Both the position numbers and the translations under genes were made by a program. A stretch of DNA of 64,000 nucleotides from Heracleum sosnowskyi (Eukaryota; Streptophyta; Magnoliopsida; Apiales; Apiaceae), in contig CM061244.1 in NCBI GenBank assembly GCA_030848705.1, forward strand, positions 51,935,190 through 51,999,189. Reading direction: 5' to 3'. Each line of letters opens with the position of its first letter. The first letter of the stretch is position 1. The notes beneath the pieces are model-generated. The model was not told the origin of the DNA and ran no database searches. It saw only the letters and a list, made by a program, of their open reading frames with translations. Positions 1-9,067 of the stretch are shown piece by piece.

Positions 1-332
1 CTTGTACAGTTCATCAACTTATAGCTCATTTCCTTGTCCGCGGAGTCCGTCAATATCAACATTAAACCGGTGTCCAATCGAATCAGTTCTTTGTCAGAAT
101 CTGTAAATTCACTTATCTCCTTAGGTTGGGTGCCTGAAGGAATCCTGCTACCATCAGGAGCTGTAGATTCACTAACTGGTTTCATTGGTACAAACGGTCC
201 GTTTTCTAATATGCCAATATACAACGGATTAGATGCCTTGATAAATAACAGCATCTTCATCTTCCACAAACCGAAATCATCTCTAGTAAACGGGGGAACT
301 TTAATACCAGCAGTTGTCTTTGGAGCACTCAT
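1..332 (-). CDS. gag: Copia gag, N-terminal part (element A)
   Basis: Open frame on the minus strand from an ATG at 332-330 to the window edge, about 110 codons with no stop. The product begins MSAPKTTAGIKVPPF and has the pattern seen at the N-terminus of copia Gag proteins, an aromatic-rich FTRDDFGLWKMKM block followed by an LFIKASNP stretch. It lies just downstream of the primer-binding site, as gag should. The role is the structural capsid protein of the cytoplasmic virus-like particle. The plus-strand open frame over the same bases is only its shadow. The C-terminal capsid part and zinc knuckles are outside the window, so integrity cannot be judged. Confidence 0.8.
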   Translation of the reverse strand, partial: MSAPKTTAGIKVPPFTRDDFGLWKMKMLLFIKASNPLYIGILENGPFVPMKPVSESTAPDGSRIPSGTQPKEISEFTDSDKELIRLDTGLMLILTDSADKEMSYKLMNCT

Positions 333-478
333 GGTTTCTGAAAATTTCAAATTGTTTAAAATTCAAGAAATTCCAATTAAATGAAAAATTTTGAAAGTTA
401 AAAAATTTGCTTCGTATTTTCACGCTACTTTTGATTTTGGTCTCATTCACCGGATCTGATTTGTATATCAATCAAGTA

Positions 479-490
479 GCTCTGATACCA
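479..490 (-). other. Primer-binding site of element A (initiator Met-tRNA type)
   Basis: Read on the minus strand this is TGGTATCAGAGC, the standard plant copia primer-binding site complementary to the 3' end of initiator Met-tRNA. It begins two bases after the LTR end (CCTAACA then AT). It fixes the element's orientation and its LTR boundary. Confidence 0.9.
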
Positions 491-504
491 ATTGTTAGGT
501 CCAA

Positions 505-537
505 AGTATCGTAGAAGGGGGGGTTGAATACGATACT
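505..537 (-). other. LTR-terminal C-rich hairpin (element A)
   Basis: Perfect 9-bp stem, AGTATCGTA (505-513) with TACGATACT (529-537), closing a 15-nt loop that reads TTCAACCCCCCCTTC in element sense. The same loop with different but still complementary arms occurs in B, G and H. Confidence 0.75.
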
Positions 538-860
538 CACAAATAATTTAATTTCGTTCGCGGATTAATCTTTCAGTTCTATAACGAAATCAAACACACC
601 AAACCAAATCAAGTTTCGGGGAATATATCTTTTTATAAATATAAACCTCGAGGGGTGCTACAATTTCTAATCCGTAGATTAGCGTCAATGAGTTTAAGGT
701 AACACAAATACACAACAATAATCAAGTTCTGAGCACTATTAATTTCTCTGATAATTTTCTCCGGCTCTTCTCTCTCTCAGTTATGTGTCTGTGTTGAATG
801 CCCTTAACTGAAGAAGACACCTTCTTCACTCTGTATTAACTGTAGGCTTTGTTTAGAAAA

Positions 861-1116
861 ACCATCGAATTAGAATTGTAGAAACAATCCTGGCCGTTGG
901 ATCTTCTTCAACCTGTCAGACAAGTAATTCTTTTCACCTGCTCCATGAATTAAAAACCATCGAATGGATTTAAAAACCATCGAATTAATTAAGTTAATTC
1001 ACCATTCGATAGTTTTTTAATTAAAACTATCGAATACCAAATTAACTTATTTTGGTTTTCAATTAATCACTTTACCTACCATTCGATAGTTTTCTAATAA
1101 GAAAAACTATCGAATT
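861..1116. repeat. ACYATCGAAT motif cluster in LTR of A
   Basis: Seven copies of a 10-mer, in both orientations: ACCATCGAAT at 861, 957 and 977, ACTATCGAAT at 1027 and 1107, and ATTCGATAGT or ATTCGATGGT-like inverses at about 1001 and 1081. Neighbouring inverted copies could fold into hairpins. One more ATCGAAT core lies in the gag region at 77. Confidence 0.75.
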
Positions 1117-1609
1117 CCTTTTCTTGTCTTTTGTTCATTAATGATTCCACTGAGCTCCTGGGTGTTTAAGAAATAAACTGTATCAATTTCTTTGGAGACG
1201 ATAAAACAACTTGATCTTTTCAGTGCCGTCACCTAGTGCAACTGGTCTGGTTCACAGATGAATAACACTTGATCAATTCTTATTTTATGTCTTCAATACA
1301 TTGATGCTGATACGTCCCTTGTCGTTCTGGTTGCTTCATCACTGGAATCCCGTGGTACTGAACCCTAAATCATTCACATACTTCTGTCGTCTTCAAAGTC
1401 TGGTTTCTATTGCTGTCACTGAGGCTTGAACATTTTCATGAACTTCTTTCTGTGACCTGTTTACGGACTTCAAGAATACATAACGTATTTTGATTTTTTG
1501 AGTTTACCTTTTCTTCTCTGATTCTGGATTCCTGTGCTTCTATTAATACTATTGTCTGCCTTGTCCTTTGTTGAGTTGTAGTTATCTCTTTTACATCTTA
1601 TGTTACATT

Positions 1610-3652
1610 ATGCTTTACAAAGGTTTCCATGAAAGTCTTTCTTTTGAGAATGAGGAAGGAGATCAAGTGAATCATGTTAAGGCTACTGAGAAACGGCCTA
1701 AAGTTGTTGTATCTAGCACATATGAAAGCAGCAGTGAAGATGAAATTGCTGCATTGAGATTGAAAAGAATAGCTGCTAGCAGACCAAATGGTCATTTCGT
1801 TGACAGTCATGGTGATGGATTCGTTGACAGTCAAAATGAGCGTTTCGTTGACAGCCAAATTGGTCATACCGTTGACAGTCAAAGAAATGCTTCTAGAAGT
1901 GATCAATTAGGGACAACAAACTCAGGGGGAGTTTCTCAAGGACAATTATCCAATCAAGGCAATCATGATCATGAAGCTACCTCGTCAAGAGCAAATCTAC
2001 CTCCCTCAAGGAAATGGACTAAAAATCATCCCTTTGAACTTATTATAGGTGATGTTTCTTCAAAAGTCCAAACTAGAAGCGCAACTCAAGAGGAATGTCT
2101 ATACAGTAGCTTTCTGTCTCAAGATGAGCCAAAGAAAGTTGAGGATGCACTTCTAGATCCAGATTGGGTTTTAGCTATGCAAAAGGAGCTAAACCAATTT
2201 GAGAGGAACAAAGTTTGGAAGCTGGTGCCCAAGCCTAAAGACAGGAGTGTCATAGGCACAAAATGGGTGTTCAGAAACAAGATGGATGAAAATGGCATAG
2301 TCACAAGGAACAAAGCTAGATTGGTTGCAAAAGGCTATTCACAGGAAGAGAAAATTGATTTTGATGAAACCTTTGCTCCTGTTGCAAGACTAGAAGCAAT
2401 AAGGATTTTCCTAGCCTATGCAGCCCATGCCAATTTCAAAGTCTATCAAATGGATGTGAAGAGTGCTTTTCTGAATGGGGAATTGGAAGAGGAGGTGTAT
2501 GTAAGTCAACCTCCTGGTTTTGAAGATGATGATTTTCCAGAATATGTATACTTCCTCCTCAAAGCACTCTATGGTTTGAAACAAGCACCTAGAGCCTGGT
2601 ATGACACACTTTCACAGTTCCTCCTTGAGAATCACTTCACTAGAGGTACTGTAGATAAAACTCTGTTTCACAGGGTTGTGAATGGCTCTACTATACTTGT
2701 TCAAATTTATGTAGATGACATAATCTTTGGGTCTACAGATGTGAAACTTTGTCAAAAGTTTGCCAAGCTTATGCAAAGTAAATATGAAATGAGCATGATG
2801 GGAGAATTAACTTACTTTCTTGGTCTTCAAGTGAAGCAAGTTAATGAAGGCATTTTCATTAGTCAAACAAAATATATTCATGATTTATTAAAGAAATTTG
2901 ACTTAATGGAATGCTCTCCTGCCAAAACTCCCATGCCTACTGCCACCAAACTTGAATTGAATACTAAGGAAAAATCTGTGGACATTTCAAGTTACAGAGG
3001 CATGGTAGGCTCACTTTTATATTTAACAGCTAGTAGGCCTGATATTATGTTTGCTACATGTCTATGTGCTAGATTTCAGGCTGATCCTAGGGAATCCCAT
3101 TTAGTTGCTATTAAAAGAATTTTCAGATATCTCAAAGGAACACCAAACCTTGGCATTTGGTATCCTAGAGAATCTGGCTTTGAACTAATTGGTTATTCAG
3201 ATGCAGATTATGCAGGATGTAAAATTGACAGGAAAAGCACAACTGGCACCTGTCAATTCTTAGGAAACAAGCTTGTCTCATGGTTCAGCAAGAAACAAAA
3301 CTCAGTTTCTACCTCCACAGCTGAGGCTGAGTATATTGCAGCTGGAAGTTGTTGTGCACAGATTTTATGGATGAAAAATCAACTACTTGATTATGGATTA
3401 AGAGTTGAGAAAATTCCTATTTTCTGTGACAACACTAGTGCCATTGCCATTACTGAGAATCCAGTGCAGCATTCAAGGACCAATCACATTGACATCAAGT
3501 ACCATTTCATTAGAGAACATGTTATGAATGGTACTGTGGAGTTACATTTTGTTCCAAGTGAACAACAACTTGCAGACATTTTTACCAAGCCACTTGATGA
3601 ATCAACATTCTCAAGACTAGTAAGTGAGCTAGGTATGTTTAATTTCTCCTAA
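1610..3652 (+). CDS. pol: Copia pol, 3' part: integrase-RT linker, reverse transcriptase, RNase H (element B)
   Basis: Uninterrupted frame of about 680 codons ending in TAA, whose 5' part was cut off by insertion A. A disordered linker comes first (about 1610-2010), with four VDSQ-type repeats written with TTCGTTGACAG. RT follows, with the copia block KARLVAKGYSQ, DETFAPVARLEAIR, MDVKSAFLNG and the catalytic YVDD (about 2708-2719). RNase H is marked by YSDADYAG, STAEAEY and the terminal QLADIFTKPL. RT and RNase H copy genomic RNA into cDNA in the particle. This portion has no lesion, although A, D and E have made the element inactive. The frame is technically open from 1568, but bases before 1608 belong to A's LTR. 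Confidence 0.92.
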   Translation: MLYKGFHESLSFENEEGDQVNHVKATEKRPKVVVSSTYESSSEDEIAALRLKRIAASRPNGHFVDSHGDGFVDSQNERFVDSQIGHTVDSQRNASRSDQLGTTNSGGVSQGQLSNQGNHDHEATSSRANLPPSRKWTKNHPFELIIGDVSSKVQTRSATQEECLYSSFLSQDEPKKVEDALLDPDWVLAMQKELNQFERNKVWKLVPKPKDRSVIGTKWVFRNKMDENGIVTRNKARLVAKGYSQEEKIDFDETFAPVARLEAIRIFLAYAAHANFKVYQMDVKSAFLNGELEEEVYVSQPPGFEDDDFPEYVYFLLKALYGLKQAPRAWYDTLSQFLLENHFTRGTVDKTLFHRVVNGSTILVQIYVDDIIFGSTDVKLCQKFAKLMQSKYEMSMMGELTYFLGLQVKQVNEGIFISQTKYIHDLLKKFDLMECSPAKTPMPTATKLELNTKEKSVDISSYRGMVGSLLYLTASRPDIMFATCLCARFQADPRESHLVAIKRIFRYLKGTPNLGIWYPRESGFELIGYSDADYAGCKIDRKSTTGTCQFLGNKLVSWFSKKQNSVSTSTAEAEYIAAGSCCAQILWMKNQLLDYGLRVEKIPIFCDNTSAIAITENPVQHSRTNHIDIKYHFIREHVMNGTVELHFVPSEQQLADIFTKPLDESTFSRLVSELGMFNFS

Positions 3653-4193
3653 TTATTTTTGAGATTTTTTCAAGTTACATTGTAGCCAGAAATTTGCTAT
3701 GTTTTTCTGTGAATTAATTTTCTCAGGAAAAAGTGCAATTTTGTCTATGTCAAAATTACTATGTCAACGAAACGCACCATTGCGTTGACAGTCTTAGCCT
3801 TTTTCTGGGTGTTTCGTTGATAGCTCTTTTATATCAACGAAACGCAGCTTTATCAACGAAATAGACGAGACTTTAACCGCCCAATCCTGATTCATTGATA
3901 TAGCGCAGTTAATCTGAACCGTTGAAATTTGACACGTCTTTTACCACGATCTATACATACACCCCTGTAAGTATAAATCATGGTAATACTTTAAAAGTAA
4001 CGGTTATATTTTTTAAGCCAATCCAGTAATTTACATTGATTATTGGACTTAATTTCTGAGAATTTTTGGGGGAGTATTTAAGAAATTCTATTTTCTTTAA
4101 TTCTTTTTTTACCTGTTCTCAAAAATTCCAAAGGCTTTTCTTTCTTCTTCTCTCTAACAAGCAATTCAGTTCGAAGCTTTTCTTCACTCAACA
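3653..4193 (+). promoter_or_regulatory. Spacer between pol and env-like ORF of B: motif cluster and possible internal promoter
   Basis: Non-coding. It holds copies of B's family motif (CAACGAAACG, GCGTTGACAG, TTTCGTTGATAG, ATCAACGAAACG and ATCAACGAAATAG, about 3760-3870), a TGACACGTC box at 3930-3938, an internal GGGGGAG purine run at 4068-4074 followed by TATTTAAG, and a CT-rich leader just before the ATG at 4194. The TATA-like run about 120 nt upstream plus the pyrimidine leader resemble a plant core promoter. Promoter function is inference. Confidence 0.45.
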
Positions 4194-5057
4194 ATGGCAC
4201 CAATAGTCAAGCTTATGTCTGCTGGAGGGTTTATCTATGAGAATAACAACTCCATCCCTTTTGTTGTCAAGGAAAGCGCGAACAACATCTTTTTCAAAAT
4301 GATGGATTTCATGAAGAATTGCAAGTTGAGCTATGCAATGTTTCACTCTACACCACTCTACAATGAGATAATCGAGGAGATTTGGACCTCATGTGAGTAT
4401 AGTGGGACAAATTGCACTTTGCAATTCACCATCCAAGGTAATGAGTATATAGTGAACTCTGATGTATTGCAAGCATGTCTACATATTCCTGAAAATAACT
4501 GTAATGCTTTGCCTACATATACTGAAATGATTAACATGCTAAATTCTATAAACTACTCTTTGCCTACTGATAATTTGGGTAAGATTATTAGGAGAGGTTT
4601 GGTTAAGGAATACAGTTACTTAGCTGATGCATTCATTACGGTCTTCTCTGGAAAGATTAGCAATTTTGATGCATGAACTAATTCTATGTTGATTCTCTTA
4701 ACCATCCTTCTAGCTGATAGATATTACAACTTTAGCACTCAACTTATGTATGAAATTGGTGCTAAGTTGGGTGATAAGGCTAATAGGAAAAAAAATATCT
4801 ATTATTCTAGGTTTCTGATGATGTTGGCTAACCATGTTAGTCCAGCACCATTAGTTATCTCTAACCCTATTTCCAGGTTCGAGTGTTTTGTGCAAGAGAA
4901 GAGGGTTTTGACAGATATACTGAGACTTAACCACAATGGTGATGTCCTAGTGGTGTATCAGCCCATCATTGAGGTAACTTCTTCTAGCCCTGTTAGTGTA
5001 GTTGTTACTTCTATTGTTTCACCTACCAATGTTGCTATGGAGTCTATAGCTGTGTCC
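4194..5057 (+). pseudogene. env-like ORF of B, 5' part (interrupted by D)
   Basis: ATG at 4194 after a CT-rich leader. The first about 270 residues resemble the N-terminal module of the extra ORFs of C, G and F: a QFTIQGNEYIV-type strand, then a CLHIP turn, then a helix-rich part with IYYSRFLMML. An in-frame TGA at 4674-4676 interrupts otherwise open coding. The frame stops at the Athila insertion D and resumes in the same frame at 28263. The position after pol is where SIRE-type copia elements carry an 'envelope-like' ORF. No signal peptide or membrane segment is evident here, so an envelope function is doubtful. The family resembles the annotated 'putative plant transposon protein' domain. 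Confidence 0.7.
5053..5057. other. Target-site duplication of D, left copy (TGTCC)
   Basis: TGTCC immediately before the D LTR end at 5058. The identical TGTCC follows the other LTR at 28258-28262. This proves that 5058-28257 is one insertion. Confidence 0.95.
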
Positions 5058-6462
5058 TGTTCGCACAAAAACACGCAAGCGCACGTGGTCACAAGTAGTA
5101 TATAGATAAATCAAGTTCGATCCCACAAGGACCGGGTTAGGTTGTAATAGACTGTACTTATGCACCAATGTTTGGTTATTACTCACTGCTAAGACAATTA
5201 TCAAATTGAGGGTTTCTTGATTGACTAAAGGAATTACTAGTGAATTACTGATATGAGAAAGCATGGGATCCTAACATCGTTACATATTTCATCTAGAGTC
5301 TCTTGTTCTTAACCTCTGTATGTGACAGTTGTGAAAACTAACCAGATAACACAAATTTAGTACACGCTACCTTTCAGTATCTGTATACCCTACCACTTAA
5401 CATCCACAGATAGATAGAAGTTAAATGGACACCAGATATGCTTAGTCCCTATATGTCTATAGAGATTGAAAACATAGTGGTTGAATGAACAGGTTATCTA
5501 TTCAGATTACATAAGGTAGATGAAATGGTTAAAATCACCCACAAATTATGCATGATAATCATACAAAAACTTATGCTAGCATGGCAAGTTCTAAATCCCT
5601 AAATCCACTTTCGCAATCATTAAGGATTAACAAACAATCATGAATGTTAGCTACGCATCCACAATGAATAAGTACAACTATGATAGGAAATCAATTCGCC
5701 ACCACACACAGAGTATATAAAACAATTAACCACTAAACTCCATATAAACTCTGTTAGAATCCCACGATAACGATTAGTTCATAAATGAACCGTTCATCAT
5801 CGCAGGTTCTATTGAAAACATGATATACAACTAAGTTTTGAATTGATAATTGCAAATCAAATAGTATCAAGAATAACAATGTTTAGAAAAACGATAAAGA
5901 AGAATCCAAGTATTGCTTAATTGAGAGAAATACAAAGAAAAATGTAATCTTCTTCTCCAATCTAAGTCTCCTTTTTTGTTCTTCTGTATTATTCCTCGAC
6001 TTCCTTCCTTGGAAATTAGGGTTTTCCCCTTAGAAAATATCCACCAGAAAATGGCAAAGGCCCAAAACACGACCCGCTACCACTCTAAGCCCACAAAACA
6101 AGAAATCAGAAATTCCACCAGACGGGGACGCGCGGGCGCGCGCTAGCAAGCGCGGGCGCGCCTGGATTCCTGCCAATGAACGCGCGGGCGTGCGGTATAA
6201 GGCGCGGGCGCGCCTGGCTCTCTGCCAAGATTCCTGCTTTTCTGATTATTAGCCAACTTTCTTGCCACTTTCTTGCCTCCAACATCCCTCAATTCCTGGA
6301 GCAAAAACCACCATTTTAAAGCATAATGACCACCACTTGATCCCATTTAGCTTATCTGCACACAAACACTAAAACTCATCATAACATCACACACTTGAGG
6401 CCAAAACAACCAATTTAAGCTGATTTTAAGGTGTTCCAAGTAGATATAAAACCGACTTATCA
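5058..6462 (-). repeat. 3' LTR of element D
   Basis: 1405 bp. In element sense it starts TGATAAGTCGG (6462) and ends GTGCGAACA (5058). It contains a GC-rich block at 6128-6214 in an otherwise AT-rich sequence. It is nearly identical to 14635-15614 plus 27833-28257. Confidence 0.95.
6128..6214. repeat. GCGCGGGCGCGC block in 3' LTR of D
   Basis: Four imperfect copies of CGCGGGCGYGC separated by short spacers such as TGGATTCCTGCC and GGTATAAGG. Equivalent blocks occur in the other LTR (27923-28011), in the pol-ORF2 spacer (8874-8970) and at the 3' end of gag (13014-13048). Confidence 0.8.
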
Positions 6463-7431
6463 CACCCCCAAACTTAAACTGATGCTTGTCCTCAAGCATA
6501 AACAGACTCGATATAAACTAATGCAATGCATGAATGCAACTAATATGATAATGCAAGCGATCCCCTCAACCTAACCATAATCCATGAATGAGCCAACATC
6601 TCACAGAATGCAATCTTCCAAACAGAGTTCAACCAAACTCCCCTTGATCAACCATACAAACACAAAAACGTGTGTGTGTGCAATGCTCACCAATATACTC
6701 CCAGACCAAATCAAGACCATACCTATTCTTAGCTAAAACAACCACAAGTTTATAAACAGAATGAACACTAGACAAAAGAACCCTTAGGATACACCTCCAT
6801 AGTCCACTTGAGTTAGACAGAAATTCATGCTTTATTACACAAAAACCACTATACACAACACATATGCTTATTTGACCGTGCAATGGCTGAGACCCCTAAA
6901 GGCTTGTACAATAATACCCATGTAGCGAGCGTTAGGTTAGTGGATCCCAGACCAGAAAAGTCTTAGGTCACTAGGCACAAAGTCCCCTAGAACTTAATTG
7001 CTCGAGTATTAAAGAGCTCAACCTGATCAATTCTGCATGAAACAACTAAACAACTTTTTTTTTTCTTTTCTTTTCTTATTTTCTTATTTTCTTTCAATTT
7101 CGGAATGAGTGCACTTTGCCTTTTTCTCATCCACCCTAGACTACTCATTTTTTTACCAATGAGCCGGCTACTAGCCAATTGACGCCTAGCCTTTATTGAC
7201 AACTGGCATGAAATTCCTGATTTCCCCCAAACTTATACTTAAGTGCACCTACATTTTCAAGAACCTAGCAAAAATTCTAGACATAAACAAGCAGTTAAAT
7301 TCTAACACCCAAACAAGCATGGTCTGATCAGATTCAAAAGCAACCAATGAGACTTATGAAAAAGAATTGTTCCTATGCATGCAAACCAACCCTTAGGAGC
7401 TTAATCAGCCCTCTATTCATCACAACTACAC
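6463..7431 (-). other. 3' untranslated region and polypurine tract of D
   Basis: The element-sense sequence AGTTTGGGGGTG (6474 down to 6463) abuts the LTR start and is the plus-strand primer. Next to it is a GCTTGAGGACAAGC inverted repeat (about 6483-6498), followed by about 950 bases without convincing coding capacity. A T-rich microsatellite-like tract lies at 7051-7095. No gene seen. Confidence 0.8.
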
Positions 7432-8664
7432 TCAAATCAACATCGACTCACCACAGAAACAGTCAAATCTGAAGGGATCATGAAATATGCTATGAACAGG
7501 TGGTGTCTCCGGTGGTGTATCCGGTGGTGGGTAAACAGAACCAACTCCAAAATCTGGCCAAACCACATCAACTCCAGTGGCACGGAAAGCAGTGCCCAAT
7601 GCCTGAGTCAAATCCGTAGCAAAACGGCGGTTAATGTCATGCATGGCATCAATCCGCCTAGTCAACCTCCTGTACTGAGCCCCTCCAAAACCGGCTCTAT
7701 CCACCTCCTGCTGTATTCCAGAAGCACCCTGAAGCCCCGCTCTGGCGGCCTCACGAGTAAGAGCATCCATGCCATCATCATTCACGTTACCAAACCCTAA
7801 ACCAGACGGATCCGTGGAACCACCATCCCAATCCTCCAAGCGCTGAATCGCCGCATGATCAATAGGGGCACTAGGTAACTGTAACTGCTCCTCTTCCGAC
7901 CAACGGACACCCACTGCAGTGCATAGCTTAGTAACCACAGCAGCATGAGGAATCGCCGCCGTGGTACCACCCCTCAAGAATCTCACGATACTCCTATTTA
8001 GGAGAACCCCAAGGTCAACATACTTCCCATTAAGAATCCCCCACAGCACAATAGCCCTTTCCACAGTAACCTCATGCGCATGCGATGAGGGCATGATGTT
8101 AGCACATACAAATAAATTCCAGGCCTTAGCATACCTGTTCATAGCAGATGCCGGAAAAGTGACTGGCTCAGTAGTACCCGGCCTGTACTTCCATGTCGTG
8201 CCCGGCACACAAAGAACACCTACTATGTTCTCCAGATCCACCTCTGCCCGGGTCTTCAAGGCCCAATCTTCTTCATCCTGTGTCATCCTCGGTAACCTAA
8301 GAACCCGAGAAATAGCCGCCGGCGTATAATCCACTGTAAAACCTCGAACAACGGAATAACCGTTCTTCTCCGCCTTGGCATTAGCATAAAATTCCCGCAC
8401 AATACCCAAGGGAACCGGTGCTGGCGCTTCACAAATACCTTCCCAACCTTTGGTGGTAATCATCGCCACCAAATTACCATCATGATGAGTGGGTATAAAC
8501 CCTCTCTCCTTGGCCACGGCCTTAGACAATAGCCGTGCATATTCCACCGAAGCTTCCGGAGATGAAAACTTCTCTCCTCCAAACCCCGCACTTGAATCAT
8601 CGGATGAAGAAGTACGTCTCGTGCTACTACTACCCGCATATCTTCCTCTCTTTGGTGGTGCCAT
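7432..8664 (-). CDS. Extra 3' ORF of Athila element D ('env-like' position, plant transposon domain)
   Basis: Intact 410-codon ORF on the minus strand with its ATG at 8664, separated from pol by about 400 nt. It has a basic, Ser-rich N-terminus (MAPPKRGRYAGSSSTRR) and then a globular region (about residues 40-260) with FTVDYTPAAISRVLRLP and an ILNGKYVDLGVLLNRS helix pair. The C-terminal part is acidic to mixed, ending in PPPDTPPETPP and a Phe/Cys-rich tail. The pattern beta strand, 'V-P-x-x-I', L-P turn and later 'G' helix block resembles the N-terminal module of the env-like ORFs of the copia elements here. Athila ORF2 is often called envelope-like by position, but I see no signal peptide or membrane span. 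Function unknown. Confidence 0.75.
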   Translation of the reverse strand: MAPPKRGRYAGSSSTRRTSSSDDSSAGFGGEKFSSPEASVEYARLLSKAVAKERGFIPTHHDGNLVAMITTKGWEGICEAPAPVPLGIVREFYANAKAEKNGYSVVRGFTVDYTPAAISRVLRLPRMTQDEEDWALKTRAEVDLENIVGVLCVPGTTWKYRPGTTEPVTFPASAMNRYAKAWNLFVCANIMPSSHAHEVTVERAIVLWGILNGKYVDLGVLLNRSIVRFLRGGTTAAIPHAAVVTKLCTAVGVRWSEEEQLQLPSAPIDHAAIQRLEDWDGGSTDPSGLGFGNVNDDGMDALTREAARAGLQGASGIQQEVDRAGFGGAQYRRLTRRIDAMHDINRRFATDLTQALGTAFRATGVDVVWPDFGVGSVYPPPDTPPETPPVHSIFHDPFRFDCFCGESMLI

Positions 8665-9067
8665 GTAATTGGGATGAAAAGTGTAAGTAGGTGTATGTAT
8701 AGATTTATGATTTTTGATTTAGAAGAGAGAAAAGAGGCTAGGGTTTTGATTATATGGGATGGGTGTGGGTAGATGTAGGTTTAAATAGGTAATTACAACA
8801 ACAAGGGTTTATTTTTGGGGTTTTGGTTTTGTATTTTTCGTTTTTTTTTTCTTTTTTTTTCTGGCAGTCGCCCAGGCGCGGGCGCGCTCTGGGATGCGCG
8901 GGCACGCGTTCCTCCCTGGAATTCAGGCGCGGGCGCGCGGTATAGGGCGCGGGCGTGCGGTCCTCCCTGCCTTTTTTTTTTCTTCTTCTCACTGTACAAA
9001 CAATAATACGTGGGTTGCCTCCCACAAAGCGCTTCTTTTACGTCAATAGCTTGACGTGCTTCCAAAC
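8665..9067 (-). other. Spacer between pol and ORF2 of D, with GC-rich block
   Basis: Non-coding leader of ORF2. It holds a CGCGGGCGCGC block (8874-8970) flanked by two T-runs (8839-8860 and 8971-8980, A-runs in element sense). The short open frames here simply translate the repeat as Ala/Arg/Pro. No gene seen. Confidence 0.7.

Larger units (their letters stand above)
1..1607 (-). mobile_element. Element A: Ty1/copia (SIRE-like) retrotransposon, 5' end only
   Basis: Reverse-oriented copia element that runs off the left edge. Visible in element order are its 5' LTR (1607 down to 493), a Met-tRNA-type primer-binding site (490 down to 479), a leader, and the start of gag (332 down to 1). Its right end splits the pol gene of element B. 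The sequence up to 1607 is LTR, and B's integrase-RT linker resumes at 1608. The expected 5-bp target duplication would be TTATG (1608-1612); its partner lies outside the window. The SIRE-like label rests on the gag N-terminus and on the C-rich LTR end shared with B, G and H. Confidence 0.85.
493..1607 (-). repeat. 5' LTR of element A
   Basis: About 1.1 kb bounded on the element-sense strand by TGTAACATAAG (at 1607) and CCTAACA (at 493), the usual TG...CA ends. It is adjacent to the primer-binding site. It contains a C-rich hairpin near its 3' end (505-537) and a cluster of ATCGAAT motifs (861-1116). The partner LTR is outside the window, so the age cannot be estimated. Confidence 0.8.

Noticed and set aside
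34..384. 116-codon plus-strand open frame at the left edge
   Set aside because: It is antisense to the clear copia gag on the minus strand (332 to 1).
1568..1607. Upstream extension of B's pol frame
   Set aside because: These bases belong to A's LTR; the open frame through the junction is accidental.
5019..5264. 81-codon minus ORF, repeated at 14596-14841
   Set aside because: It lies across the D LTR edge and is duplicated only because the LTRs are; no family resemblance.
6143..6346. 67-codon ORF rich in Arg/Ala/Pro, duplicated at 27938-28141
   Set aside because: Translation of the GC-rich LTR block; non-coding repeat.
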